Source: an uncultured Porphyromonadaceae bacterium (GTDB taxonomy: Bacteria > Bacteroidota > Bacteroidia > Bacteroidales > Muribaculaceae). From it: a DNA stretch of 32,981 nucleotides. A model generated the notes under the pieces. That model ran no database searches. It had not been told where the DNA came from and saw only the letters and a program-made list of their open reading frames with translations. Location of the stretch: positions 1 to 32,981 of the forward strand of contig CAMWNH010000019.1 of NCBI GenBank assembly GCA_947175605.1, given 5' to 3'. Both the position numbers and the translations under genes were made by a program. Positions 1-7,910 of the stretch are shown in pieces; the first letter of the stretch is position 1, and every line of letters begins with the position of its first letter.

Positions 1-1508
1 GATCGAGGATCTTCGGATCTACACCGGGAAGTTCCGTGGGGATGGCGAAGTCGAAGATGGGAAGTTCCTTCGTGGGAGCCTTGAGGATAGCGCCGTCAAG
101 GATGGCATCAATGATGCCGCGGGTGTCGCGGATAGAGATACGCTTGCCGGTGCCGTTCCAGCCGGTGTTCACCAGATAAGCCTTAGCACCGCTCATTTCC
201 ATGCGCTTTACGAGTTCTTCAGCGTACTTCGTGGGGTGGAGTTCCAGGAAGGCCTGGCCGAAGCAAGCGGAGAAGGTGGGAGTGGGCTCGGTGATGCCGC
301 GTTCCGTGCCGGCGAGCTTGGCGGTGAAGCCGCTCAGGAAGTAGTACTTCGTCTGCTCGGGGGTGAGGATCGAAACGGGGGGCAGTACGCCGAAGGCGTC
401 AGCGCTCAGGAAGATAACATTCTTGGCAGCGGGACCTGCAGAGATGGGACGAACGATGTTCTTGATGTGGTCGATGGGGTAGGACACACGGGTGTTCTCG
501 GTCACGCTCTTGTCGGCGAAGTCGATCTTGCCCTTTTCGTCCACGGTAACATTCTCCAGAAGAGCGTCACGACGGATTGCGTTGTAGATGTCGGGCTCGC
601 TGTCCTTGTCGAGGTTGATAACCTTGGCGTAGCAGCCGCCTTCGAAGTTGAATACGCCCTTGTCGTCCCAGCCGTGTTCGTCGTCGCCGATAAGCAGACG
701 CTTGGGATCGGTGGAAAGGGTGGTCTTACCTGTGCCGGAGAGGCCGAAGAAGATTGCCGTGTTCTCGCCGTTGAGGTCGGTGTTGGCCGAGCAGTGCATC
801 GAAGCGATGCCCTTCAGCGGGAGGAAGTAGTTCATCATCGAGAACATACCCTTCTTCATTTCGCCGCCGTACCAGGTGTTGATGATTACCTGTTCGCGGG
901 TGGTGATGTTGAACACAACAGCTGTTTCGCTGTTCAGGCCCAGTTCCTTGTAGTTGGTGAGTTTGGCCTTCGATGCGTTGTACACGCGGAAGTCGGGCAC
1001 GAATTCTGCCAGTTCTTCAGCGGTGGGGCGGATGAACATGTTGGTCACGAAGTGTGCCTGCCATGCTACTTCCATGATGAAGCGAACGGCCATGCGGGTA
1101 TCCTTGTTGGCACCGCAGAAACCGTCGACAACATAGAGCTTCTTGTTGGAAAGCTCCTTCACTGCGAGCTCCTTGCAAGCCTTCCAGGCTTCTTCGCTTG
1201 CGGGCTTGTTGTCGTTCTTGTATTCCTCGGTCGTCCACCAGATGGTGTCCTTGGAGTTTTCATCAAGCACGATAAATTTGTCCTTGGGCGAACGGCCGGT
1301 GTATACGCCGGTCATTACGTTTACGGCGGCAAGTTCTGTCTCTACGCCACGCTCGAAGCCTTCGAGGCTGGGGAGAGTCTCTTCTTTGTACAGTTCCTCG
1401 TAAGTGGGATTGTACACGATTTCGGTCGTGCCGTCGATGCCGTACTTTTCAAGGTCCTTGCGGATCTCGGCGATACGGGCTTTCTTGATTTCTTCAATCT
1501 TGCTCATA
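1..1508 (-). CDS. pckA: Phosphoenolpyruvate carboxykinase (ATP), C-terminus cut by window edge
   Basis: This enzyme interconverts oxaloacetate plus ATP and phosphoenolpyruvate plus CO2 plus ADP. In Bacteroidales it often runs in the PEP-carboxylating direction during succinate fermentation (family knowledge). The minus-strand frame is open from the ATG at 1508 to the window edge, about 502 codons; the family is usually about 535, so only the last few dozen residues are missing. Visible motifs are the kinase-1a P-loop GLSGTGKTT (residues 255-263), the following metal-site region GDDEHGW (274-280) and the substrate-binding GRSPKDKF (71-78). The start [12 protein letters not shown] fits the family. 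A good Bacteroidetes promoter lies about 90 bp upstream, and the gene looks monocistronic on that side. The identity is very secure; the direction of flux is inference. Confidence 0.97.
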
Positions 1509-1599
1509 GTGTTGTTTGAAAAAATATGTGTTGAGTATATTAGTTTTTTGATTTCGTAAGTCGTTTTCCGTCGGTTTCCGGTTCGCCCGGTTTACCACT

Positions 1600-1628
1600 G
1601 CAAAGATAGCAATTTTTTTTCGCTTCAA
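1600..1628 (-). promoter_or_regulatory. Promoter of pckA (Bacteroidetes type)
   Basis: On the minus strand TTG (1628-1626) is followed after 17 bp by TATCTTTGC (1608-1600), matching the Bacteroidetes primary-sigma pattern TTG...TAnnTTTG. Transcription should start near 1593, giving an untranslated leader of about 85 nt before pckA. Confidence 0.7.
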
Positions 1629-2028
1629 TACCTTATTAAGGAAAAATTTCTTTATTAATTAAATTTAAAAGTGTATTATCACGTTCACACCGATTGCCGG
1701 CAGCTGATCCGCTCGGGATTTCTGTCGGCAAATCGAAGTGCTAAGCATCCTTCGGGGATAGCTTCTGCATCGACATTGGTGTGTGAATTGCTTGTTTTGC
1801 GTTTCACTTCTATCATATATTATTGCTTCGTCCGGACTGTCCGTGCTGTGCTGTCGGCTTCGTGTCTCATCCTCGGGTGGCGGCGATTTCAGCCGCCTTT
1901 ATCTTGTTGAATCATAGGTCGGGATTCAAATCCCTGCCCTTGGAGAGGGGGTGGGGAAGCTTTGCTTGCTTCGGCCTTCTGTCCTTTCGGAGTTCTTGAC
2001 TTTATAACACCTGTGCGCACTTGATAGT
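1629..2028. other. Intergenic region between tcdA and pckA
   Basis: I see no convincing gene in these 400 bases. Short frames exist on both strands but have no protein-like composition, promoter or conserved motif. The right half holds a G-rich stretch (about 1940-1960) and a small inverted repeat GAAGC/GCTTC near 1957-1974. The stretch could carry the tcdA terminator, but no stem with a good T-run was found. Confidence 0.5.
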
Positions 2029-2796
2029 TCACTCGCCGTACTCCTTTTCTATCACAAGTCCGGCAAGCATCATTCCGAAAATGGCTGTAGTGTGTGCGAA
2101 TGTTCCGTTGATGCTCGCTTTCCTGGCGCTCCAACTGTCGCTATCATTGCTTTCCGCAGGAGGACTGACGCTGATTCTGTTGCTTATGCGTTCGGGCGAG
2201 TACACGCACAGGAATTTCCTGCGGGGCATTGTCCCGGCTTTCTTGAATCTGTTGCGCAGCGCGCGAGCCAGCGGACATCCTGTGACCTTCCGGAATTCGG
2301 CAAGGTCTATGGCCGTGGAATGCAGTTTAAGGGCTGCGCCCATCGAGGAGAAGAAGCCCCGCTTGGGTGCTGTGGAGGGTGTGGTGCATCTCAGAATCAG
2401 GTCGGCTTTGTTGGAAAGCGAGTCTATGGCATCGATTGCGTAGTCATATTGTTCGATATGGAACGCCTCGGCAGTCTCCTGAGAGTATATCCCTCGAATA
2501 GCACGAACTTCGGCATGAGGATTTATGGAGAGGAGACGCTCGCGCAGTACTCCCACCTTTTCGAGCCCCACGGTGTGTACAGTCGCCGGCAGCTGCCGGT
2601 TGATATTGCTTACGGCGATGGTATCCGAATCCACGAGCGTCAGATGTCCTATGCCCGACCGTATCAGCGCCTCTGCGCACCACGAGCCTACCCCTCCCGT
2701 GCCGAACAATATCACGTGCGTGTCTTTGAGACGCGTCATCATCTCTTCTCCTGCAACAAGCGCTGTGCGTTGAAAAATTTCTTCTTCCGAGTACAT
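2029..2796 (-). CDS. tcdA: tRNA threonylcarbamoyladenosine dehydratase (TcdA/CsdL, ThiF-E1 fold)
   Basis: TcdA carries out the ATP-dependent dehydration of t6A37 to cyclic ct6A in ANN-decoding tRNAs. The 255-residue protein has the E1/ThiF nucleotide-binding loop GTGGVGS (residues 32-38), the acidic end of the Rossmann strand LVDSD (54-58) and the NINRQ signature (64-68) typical of this branch; E. coli TcdA is about 268 residues. A hydrophobic C-terminal helix (IFGMMLAGLVIEKEYGE) also matches the family. The gene stands alone on the minus strand, and a candidate small RNA is transcribed away from it upstream. Other ThiF-like E1 enzymes (MoeB, ThiF) are less likely, because no CxxC zinc pairs are visible. 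Confidence 0.9.
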   Translation of the reverse strand: MYSEEEIFQRTALVAGEEMMTRLKDTHVILFGTGGVGSWCAEALIRSGIGHLTLVDSDTIAVSNINRQLPATVHTVGLEKVGVLRERLLSINPHAEVRAIRGIYSQETAEAFHIEQYDYAIDAIDSLSNKADLILRCTTPSTAPKRGFFSSMGAALKLHSTAIDLAEFRKVTGCPLARALRNRFKKAGTMPRRKFLCVYSPERISNRISVSPPAESNDSDSWSARKASINGTFAHTTAIFGMMLAGLVIEKEYGE

Positions 2797-2897
2797 AATC
2801 GTGCCAATAGTTTAGTCATCCTTGTTAAAGTCGGTTAAAAGCCGCTCTGATTTTTCTTAATTTTATATTAAAACGTGTTAAACGGCTGTCCCTGTGT

Positions 2898-2928
2898 TTG
2901 CAGTTTCATTTTTTACTTGTACCTTTGC
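2898..2928 (+). promoter_or_regulatory. Promoter with no protein gene downstream
   Basis: TTG at 2898-2900 (within TTTG) is followed after 19 bp by TACCTTTGC (2920-2928), a near-ideal Bacteroidetes promoter. It points into the plus strand, where only minus-strand genes are present, and a terminator follows about 65 nt after the expected start. Confidence 0.65.
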
Positions 2929-2933
2929 AGTGT

Positions 2934-3001
2934 GTTTTTCATAGTATTAGATTAAGATAAAGGTTTAAAGGAAAAGAGAAGTTGTGAAACTTCTCTTTTT
3001 T
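2934..3001 (+). ncRNA. Candidate small RNA of about 68 nt
   Basis: A strong plus-strand promoter (2898-2928) predicts a start near 2934, and an intrinsic terminator ends at 3001. Nothing between them can encode more than a few residues. The last bases touch the stop codon of the minus-strand M16 peptidase gene, so the RNA is antisense to the 3' end of that message by only a base or two. The body (2934-2971) is A-rich and unstructured by eye. I do not recognise a known RNA family. The stretch might instead be a read-out promoter whose transcript is simply ended by a bidirectional terminator. Confidence 0.45.
2972..3001 (+). terminator. Intrinsic terminator (probably bidirectional)
   Basis: Arms AGAGAAGTT (2975-2983) and AACTTCTCT (2988-2996) pair perfectly around the loop GTGA and extend by A-T pairs to 2972/2999. 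Six Ts (2996-3001) follow on the plus strand. On the minus strand the hairpin sits immediately after the M16 peptidase stop codon, followed by CTTTTCC, so it may terminate that operon too. Confidence 0.75.
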
Positions 3002-4277
3002 ATTTGCTACCGGCGCTACGGTATACGAGCGTGGTGGAGGGGCCGTCCAGGAGTTCGGATGCCGTCTGCCTGATGTCGGCAGGGCTTATGGATCGGCGGA
3101 TAGAAACACGATTGTTTATGTCTTCTCCATGAAATTCGTCTATGGCGAGTTCGGTTGCCAGAGAGCGATAGCTTTGCGTCTTTAAGCGGAAGTCTGTTTC
3201 GAAGCGGTTGAATACTCGTTCGAGTTCACGTCGGGTGCACCCGCCTTCTGCTTCGCTATTTTTCAGCAACTCCAATTCCTTGCGGAGAAGTCGGCTTGCC
3301 TCGTCTTCGGCATCTTGGCCCTTGCGGTTGAGGAATGCCATCAACATCAGCATGCCGGTGTCTTCGCTTCCTACGATAGATGCATCAGCCTGCGCGAAAA
3401 GCCCGTCGGCAGCCTGTTCCGCAACGAGCCGGCGATAGAAGCGCGATGCCTTGCCCGATGCGAGTAGGTCCGTGATCGTATCTGCTTCCGCGTATCCCCG
3501 CTTGCCGTACGCGGCCATGGGAAAGGCTATCACAACCACCGTCTGCGGAACTGCAGCATCCACTTCCGTGTAAGGAATGACTTTATCCGTATCGAATGCC
3601 TGAGGGGCGCGTGGCGCTATGTTGCGCCGGGCTATGTCGCCGAACCACTTGCGGGCAAGTGCGCAGGTGCGTTCGAAGCTCACATTGCCGCATACACTTA
3701 GAATCGCATTGTCCGGGGCATAATGGGAGTAGAACCAGCTGCGGATATCCTCCAGGTGCACACGCTCTATATGTTCCGGCTTTATGCCGATGGTAGGCCA
3801 CGAATACGGATGCGTGCCGTAGACCGCTGCGCGCAAAAGATGATATATGTCTCCGTAGGGAGCATTAAGTACACGCTCTTTAAACTCCTCGATAACCACA
3901 CCTCGCTGAACTTCAAGTGCATCTTCTCGAAAGCTCAGTGCCTTCATTCGGTCGCTCTCCAGATAGAAGGCCGTCTCTATGTTTTGCGCAGGAAGGATAT
4001 CATAGAAGTTCGTAAAGTCGTTAGAGGTCCATGCATTGGAGCTTCCCCCGGCATCCTGTAGCACGCCGTCGAAATCCTCCACATTCTCTGACCCGGCGAA
4101 CATCAGGTGTTCGAACAGGTGAGCGATGCCCGTCAGTTCCGGACTCTCGTCGCGCGCACCGGTGTCATACAAAACGTCGACAGCCACCATGGCTGTCGAC
4201 GGATCGTAATTATGCACAATCCGCAGGCCGTTCTCGAGCGTTATCCGCCGCGGATTTATGGTCCTTTCTTCGCTCAT
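3000..4277 (-). CDS. M16-family zinc metallopeptidase (pitrilysin/insulinase type)
   Basis: This is a single M16 unit of 425 residues, about half of a full insulinase. It has the inverted zinc motif HLFEH (residues 53-57), and the distal glutamate ligand is in VIEEF (130-131), about 74 residues later as the family requires. The C-terminal inactive-type domain (from about 190) is also present. There is no signal peptide, so it is likely cytoplasmic. The partner M16 subunit common in other bacteria is not adjacent. Its ATG overlaps the TAA of the upstream cyclophilin gene by one base (TAATG), so translation is probably coupled. It is the last gene of the run starting at 6287. Substrates are unknown, probably short peptides. 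Confidence 0.92.
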   Translation of the reverse strand: MSEERTINPRRITLENGLRIVHNYDPSTAMVAVDVLYDTGARDESPELTGIAHLFEHLMFAGSENVEDFDGVLQDAGGSSNAWTSNDFTNFYDILPAQNIETAFYLESDRMKALSFREDALEVQRGVVIEEFKERVLNAPYGDIYHLLRAAVYGTHPYSWPTIGIKPEHIERVHLEDIRSWFYSHYAPDNAILSVCGNVSFERTCALARKWFGDIARRNIAPRAPQAFDTDKVIPYTEVDAAVPQTVVVIAFPMAAYGKRGYAEADTITDLLASGKASRFYRRLVAEQAADGLFAQADASIVGSEDTGMLMLMAFLNRKGQDAEDEASRLLRKELELLKNSEAEGGCTRRELERVFNRFETDFRLKTQSYRSLATELAIDEFHGEDINNRVSIRRSISPADIRQTASELLDGPSTTLVYRSAGSK

Positions 4278-5188
4278 TATTCCACCACGCTCATAGAGGT
4301 GATGCGCACGTCCTCCTTGGGACGATCGCGACCATCTGTGTCGGCTTTTTCGATGCGGTCTATCACGTCCTGACCTTCAATGACTTCGCCGAATACGGTG
4401 TATGCACCATCGAGGTGAGGAGCACCACCGATGCTTGTATAGGCCTTCTTCATGTCATCCGTAAGCATGGGACCGTCGTTAGCCACGGTAGCTTCCGTTT
4501 CCTTGATGAGCTTTTCCTGCAGAGCCTGCAGGCCTTCGCGGTCGCGATTGCGACGCAGCGCCATTATTTCGTCCTTATGCTCCAGTGTAAGCTGATTGAA
4601 GATATTCTGCATCTTCTGGTGCTTGGCCTGAGTTTCGAGTTGTCCGAGTCGACCTTCTGGAACGACCTGGCCCGTAACCACATAGAACTGTGAGCCGCTG
4701 GAACGTTTCTCCGGATTCACCTGATCGCCCTGACGCGCGGCAGCCAGCGCGTAGCGTTTGTGGAAGTGTTTCGGAAACTCGATCTCAGCATCTATCTGGT
4801 AGCCCGGACCACCGCTGCCTAAAGCTGCGCCTGCAGCTGCGGTTTTTGAGTCGGGGTCGCCGGCCTGCACCATAAAATCCTTGATTACACGGTGGAAAAG
4901 CGTCCCGTTGTAATAGCCTTCCTTGACCAGCTTCAGGAAGTTGGCCTGATGTTTGGGGGTATCTCCGTATAATAGCACGGTGAAGTCGCCTGCCGTAGTG
5001 CTGACGCGTACTTTCACGTCGCCTTTTGTTTCCGGTGTAGGAGTCATATTAGTTTCTGTTTTGATGTTCTTGATACCTGCCGTGTCGTTGTCGGAGCCGT
5101 TGCCTTCGGCTGCTGCACCCTCGCTTGCACAGGCCATAGTGCCAAGTGCGAAGACTGCGGCAGAGAGTGTACGCAGTAATTTCAACAT
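4277..5188 (-). CDS. Lipoprotein peptidyl-prolyl cis-trans isomerase (cyclophilin type) with helical insertion
   Basis: This isomerase accelerates X-Pro bond isomerisation in exported proteins. The N-terminus is a signal peptide ending in TMAC (Cys20), suggesting a lipoprotein. An Asn/Gly/Asp/Thr/Pro-rich linker to about residue 55 precedes the cyclophilin fold. The catalytic core signature FHRVIKDFMVQAGD is intact, as are the substrate-pocket segment SGSQFYVVTG and the closing YTVFGEV. Between these two parts sits an insertion of roughly 80 residues rich in Lys, Glu, Gln and Leu, probably a long helical hairpin. Similar insertions occur in other Bacteroidetes cyclophilins (family knowledge). 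The gene lies 18 bp after an unknown gene and overlaps the M16 peptidase start by one base. Confidence 0.92.
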   Translation of the reverse strand: MLKLLRTLSAAVFALGTMACASEGAAAEGNGSDNDTAGIKNIKTETNMTPTPETKGDVKVRVSTTAGDFTVLLYGDTPKHQANFLKLVKEGYYNGTLFHRVIKDFMVQAGDPDSKTAAAGAALGSGGPGYQIDAEIEFPKHFHKRYALAAARQGDQVNPEKRSSGSQFYVVTGQVVPEGRLGQLETQAKHQKMQNIFNQLTLEHKDEIMALRRNRDREGLQALQEKLIKETEATVANDGPMLTDDMKKAYTSIGGAPHLDGAYTVFGEVIEGQDVIDRIEKADTDGRDRPKEDVRITSMSVVE

Positions 5189-5206
5189 CTTCGTGTCGTC
5201 TTGTTA

Positions 5207-5590
5207 TCAGAGTTTGTTGGGTTCCGGATAAAGCCGTTTGTAAATGCGTCGGAAATTATCGTCCGAAGCACACAGCTGCACGCTGCGCTCCAGACAGTCT
5301 TCGCCATAGAGGCTCATCAGGAGGGCCGGCAGATACTTATGCTCCCGGTCCTTGTCTATCGTAGCCGCAACGAGCGTGCGCACGGTCTCGTCGAATCCTT
5401 CCGGGTCAATGGCATGCAGATAGCGTGCAGCGCTTGCGAGAAACTGGCCCGTCAGGTCCACGGTGCGCATTATATCCACAAGCTCCTGCAGATCCGTCTG
5501 CGAACATTCGCCGATGTTATTTGCCAGATACTCATAGCTCAGGAGTCCGTCAGGATCCTTGCGCAGCCGTTTTTTATCGTCTTCTGTCAT
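5207..5590 (-). CDS. Unknown helical protein of 127 residues
   Basis: I do not recognise this family with certainty. The frame is open from 5659, but I prefer the ATG at 5590 (MTEDDKKRLRKDPDGLL). The upstream codons overlap the end of the kinase-like gene and read as noise, and GGAAA lies just before this ATG. The product is acidic and predicted all-helical, with no signal peptide or membrane segment, so probably cytoplasmic. It ends in KRLYPEPNKL. It lies 28 bp after the kinase-like gene and 18 bp before the cyclophilin gene on the same strand, so all three should be co-transcribed. A regulatory or adaptor role is possible but unproven. Confidence 0.75.
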   Translation of the reverse strand: MTEDDKKRLRKDPDGLLSYEYLANNIGECSQTDLQELVDIMRTVDLTGQFLASAARYLHAIDPEGFDETVRTLVAATIDKDREHKYLPALLMSLYGEDCLERSVQLCASDDNFRRIYKRLYPEPNKL

Positions 5591-5618
5591 TTTGATTTCC
5601 TTTCTGTGAATTGCAAAA

Positions 5619-6287
5619 TTAAGCATTTTGTGCCGATTTTGCAAATCTCCGCCGGGCATAGTCGATCACAAGATCGGCCAGCTCATCCATAGAAAGGCGC
5701 TCCGAGTCCAGGCATAGATCATACGTCGACGCATGGCCCCAGCGCTTATCCGTGTAGAAATTATAGAAGTTCGCCCTGAGCTTGTTCGTTTTTTCCGCAA
5801 GAGTTTTCGCCTGCATATCAGTCAGGGGCTCCTTGCTGCGGGCCCGTATACGCTTCACGCAGGCTTCAATCGGAGCGTGCACGAAGATATTCACCACATT
5901 GTCCACATCACGCAATATGTAGTCGGCGCTGCGGCCCACGATCACACACGGCTCCGTGGCTGCCAATTCATGCATAAAATCGCTTTGTGCCTGATAAATG
6001 TGGTCCGACCCGCTGTTGGTCTGGTCGCCGAGCCAGCCTCCTGCTCCGCCGCCCGAATAGAACCCCAGACTCAGGGGCGAAAGACCTCCGAAAAATTTCG
6101 GCGGCTTCTCGTCATTGTGAGCCAGGAACTCCGGACGCAGACCGGCCTTCTCGGCCGCTTTCACAAGCAGCATCTTGTCGTAGAACGAGATACCCAGACG
6201 CTCGGCTATCAGGCGTCCCAGTTCGCGGCCGCCGCTGCCGAATGTCCTGCCTATCGTTATGACAAATCGTTCAGGAAAATCCTTCAT
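5619..6287 (-). CDS. Cytidylate-kinase-like P-loop protein (Cytidylate_kin2 type)
   Basis: The 222-residue product begins with a P-loop-like motif, ITIGRTFGSGGRELG (residues 10-24), in the GxxGSGG form typical of the cytidylate kinase-like (AAK26-type) family. A conserved arginine-rich lid region follows (CVKRIRARSKEPLTD), and then YNFYTDKRWG, a segment seen in this family. It has no signal peptide. The family resembles CMP kinase, but true Cmk is longer and has a different NMP-binding domain, so the substrate is uncertain. It is the first gene of the run to 3000. Only terminator-like sequence lies upstream, and I could not find a clear promoter. Confidence 0.85.
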   Translation of the reverse strand: MKDFPERFVITIGRTFGSGGRELGRLIAERLGISFYDKMLLVKAAEKAGLRPEFLAHNDEKPPKFFGGLSPLSLGFYSGGGAGGWLGDQTNSGSDHIYQAQSDFMHELAATEPCVIVGRSADYILRDVDNVVNIFVHAPIEACVKRIRARSKEPLTDMQAKTLAEKTNKLRANFYNFYTDKRWGHASTYDLCLDSERLSMDELADLVIDYARRRFAKSAQNA

Positions 6288-6314
6288 TTCCGTGCTTTAC
6301 ATATTATATATTAA

Positions 6315-6365
6315 GACAGCCGTCGGCCGGAGACGGGCCGCGGGCCCTCATAGCGGACGGCTGTC
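6315..6365 (-). terminator. Terminator hairpin after the glycogen operon
   Basis: Perfect 10-bp arms GACAGCCGTC (6315-6324) and GACGGCTGTC (6356-6365) enclose a GC-rich loop with further pairing. The element lies in the 126-bp gap downstream of the GH57 gene. The T-rich tail is better on the plus strand (TGATTTTTC) than on the minus strand (TTAATATATAA), so its direction is inferred from context. Confidence 0.6.
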
Positions 6366-6413
6366 CTGATTTTTCATTCGCCGGCTTTTCATCCCGCCGG
6401 CTTGTCGTCGTGC

Positions 6414-7862
6414 TTAAGCCTTGGCTTCAGCGTCCTTGTCAGCCTTTTTGGCGCGGGGCTTGCGGGGAGCCTTCTCCTTGGCCGGAGCTTTTTCAGCTTT
6501 CTTGCTGGCTTTCTTTTCGGGAGCGGCAGCTTCCGGTTCGCGCAACTTGTGCTCCACGTTGTACTGTTCGATGTTCTTGCGCATCGAACCCACCTCCTTG
6601 TTCAGAGTCTCGATTTCCTTGGCCTGATTGCGGATCGTGGTCAGCAGCGCGTTCAGCTCCTCATTCTCGATCGACAGAGGATACTGTTCCTCCACGCGCA
6701 CGATAAAGTCAGCCAGCACGTTCATGTAGTTCGTGAACGCCTGGAACGGAGTCTCGTAGGGCGAGAACATGCTGTGAGCAGCGCCATCAGCCATCGACTT
6801 CGTGCTCATGAAGTAGAAATGATCCGCAGCCTGCAGATACCACCAGTCTTGTTTCAGACGGCGGTCATCGCACAGACGCACGCGTTCCGCCACGCTGTAG
6901 AGCTTGCGGAATGCTTCGTTCTGAAGATCATTGCCAAGCCATGCCGAAGTGTCGCGGGCCTCGTCAGCGCCCGAAATGGGATGCACCACCGAAAGGTCGC
7001 CCACAGGCTTGATCTTCGAAATAGCCTCCGACGGAGTCACAAAACTGATTCCCTTCTCGGCCGCGAAGCGGGGCAGAGCCTCCAGGAACTGGAAAATGCC
7101 GGTCGAGGCAGGCTGATGGTCGCCGAAGGTCTCGAGATTGAGGAATAGATTCACGATCTGCTCATCCTCGGGTGTCGATGCAATCCAGTCCATGTACTTA
7201 TCGGCCGTAAGCGGGAATTCATTCCACGAGCTGTCGCTGAAACGAACCGAGATGTCCTCGCTCAGCTTCGCGTTTCTAAGCAGCAGACGCAGTTTCGGCG
7301 CCGAAGCTGCCGTATAGACATAGTCCGGCGACTTCCAGCCCAGAATGTGCTTGGCTCCCTCGGTCAGTACGCCCTTGAAGCCCATGGCCGCAAGCTGCGG
7401 AGCGATGTCGTCGTCATAGATAAACTCCGTGTTGCGTGCCACCGTAGCCTTCAGTCCGAAAAGATCCTTGATCTGCGCGCACGCCACTTCCATCTGCTGG
7501 CGGAATTCGTCCGGATCCGTCAGCGATGCCAGAGAGTGAGCGTAGGGCTGAGCCACGAATTCCACACATCGTGTGGCCGCCAGCTTCTTGAGCAGGTCGA
7601 TAAACTCGGGCACATACTGCTGCAGCTGTTCGATAGCCACGCCGCTGATCGAGAACGAAACCTTGAACTGGCCCTTATGTTCCTCGATCATGCGCAGCAG
7701 AGTTTCTGCAGCGGGAATATAGCTCTGATGGGCTATTCGCGTCACGATGTCGTCGTCCGCGAAATCATCATAATAATAGTGGTCGTTGCCTATGTCGAAA
7801 AAGCGGTAGCGTTTCAGACGGAACGGCTGATGTATCTCGAAGTTGAAACAAATTGCTTTCAT
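6414..7862 (-). CDS. GH57 glycoside hydrolase (alpha-amylase / glucanotransferase type) with basic tail
   Basis: GH57 enzymes act on alpha-1,4-glucans with retention, as amylases, glucanotransferases or branching enzymes. The 482-residue protein starts with the GH57 signature HQP (11-13) after a short strand. It has the region CVEFVAQPYAHS (99-110), a likely catalytic nucleophile E146 in ARNTEFIYDDD, and LETFGDH (243-249) as a candidate acid region. There is no signal peptide, so it should act in the cytoplasm on storage glucan. From about residue 400 it forms a predicted coiled coil, then ends in about 40 residues rich in Lys, Ala and Pro. It is the last gene of the debranching enzyme-GT4-GH57 operon, 48 bp after the glycosyltransferase. 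Exact activity cannot be read from sequence. Confidence 0.92.
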   Translation of the reverse strand: MKAICFNFEIHQPFRLKRYRFFDIGNDHYYYDDFADDDIVTRIAHQSYIPAAETLLRMIEEHKGQFKVSFSISGVAIEQLQQYVPEFIDLLKKLAATRCVEFVAQPYAHSLASLTDPDEFRQQMEVACAQIKDLFGLKATVARNTEFIYDDDIAPQLAAMGFKGVLTEGAKHILGWKSPDYVYTAASAPKLRLLLRNAKLSEDISVRFSDSSWNEFPLTADKYMDWIASTPEDEQIVNLFLNLETFGDHQPASTGIFQFLEALPRFAAEKGISFVTPSEAISKIKPVGDLSVVHPISGADEARDTSAWLGNDLQNEAFRKLYSVAERVRLCDDRRLKQDWWYLQAADHFYFMSTKSMADGAAHSMFSPYETPFQAFTNYMNVLADFIVRVEEQYPLSIENEELNALLTTIRNQAKEIETLNKEVGSMRKNIEQYNVEHKLREPEAAAPEKKASKKAEKAPAKEKAPRKPRAKKADKDAEAKA

Positions 7863-7910
7863 CTTTATTCTTCAGTTTAGGATAGGTGTTTTCTGCTTCT
7901 CGCTGCGCCC

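Noticed and set aside
236-1519. Long plus-strand open frame of 427 codons opposite pckA
   Set aside because: It is a shadow of the minus-strand pckA gene, whose conserved motifs are clear; the plus-strand product matches nothing and reads as antisense composition.
1921-1937. A tRNA-like T-loop (GGGATTCAAATCCC)
   Set aside because: No acceptor stem, D-arm or anticodon stem could be assembled around it, and the T-stem has a mismatch, so it is probably chance.
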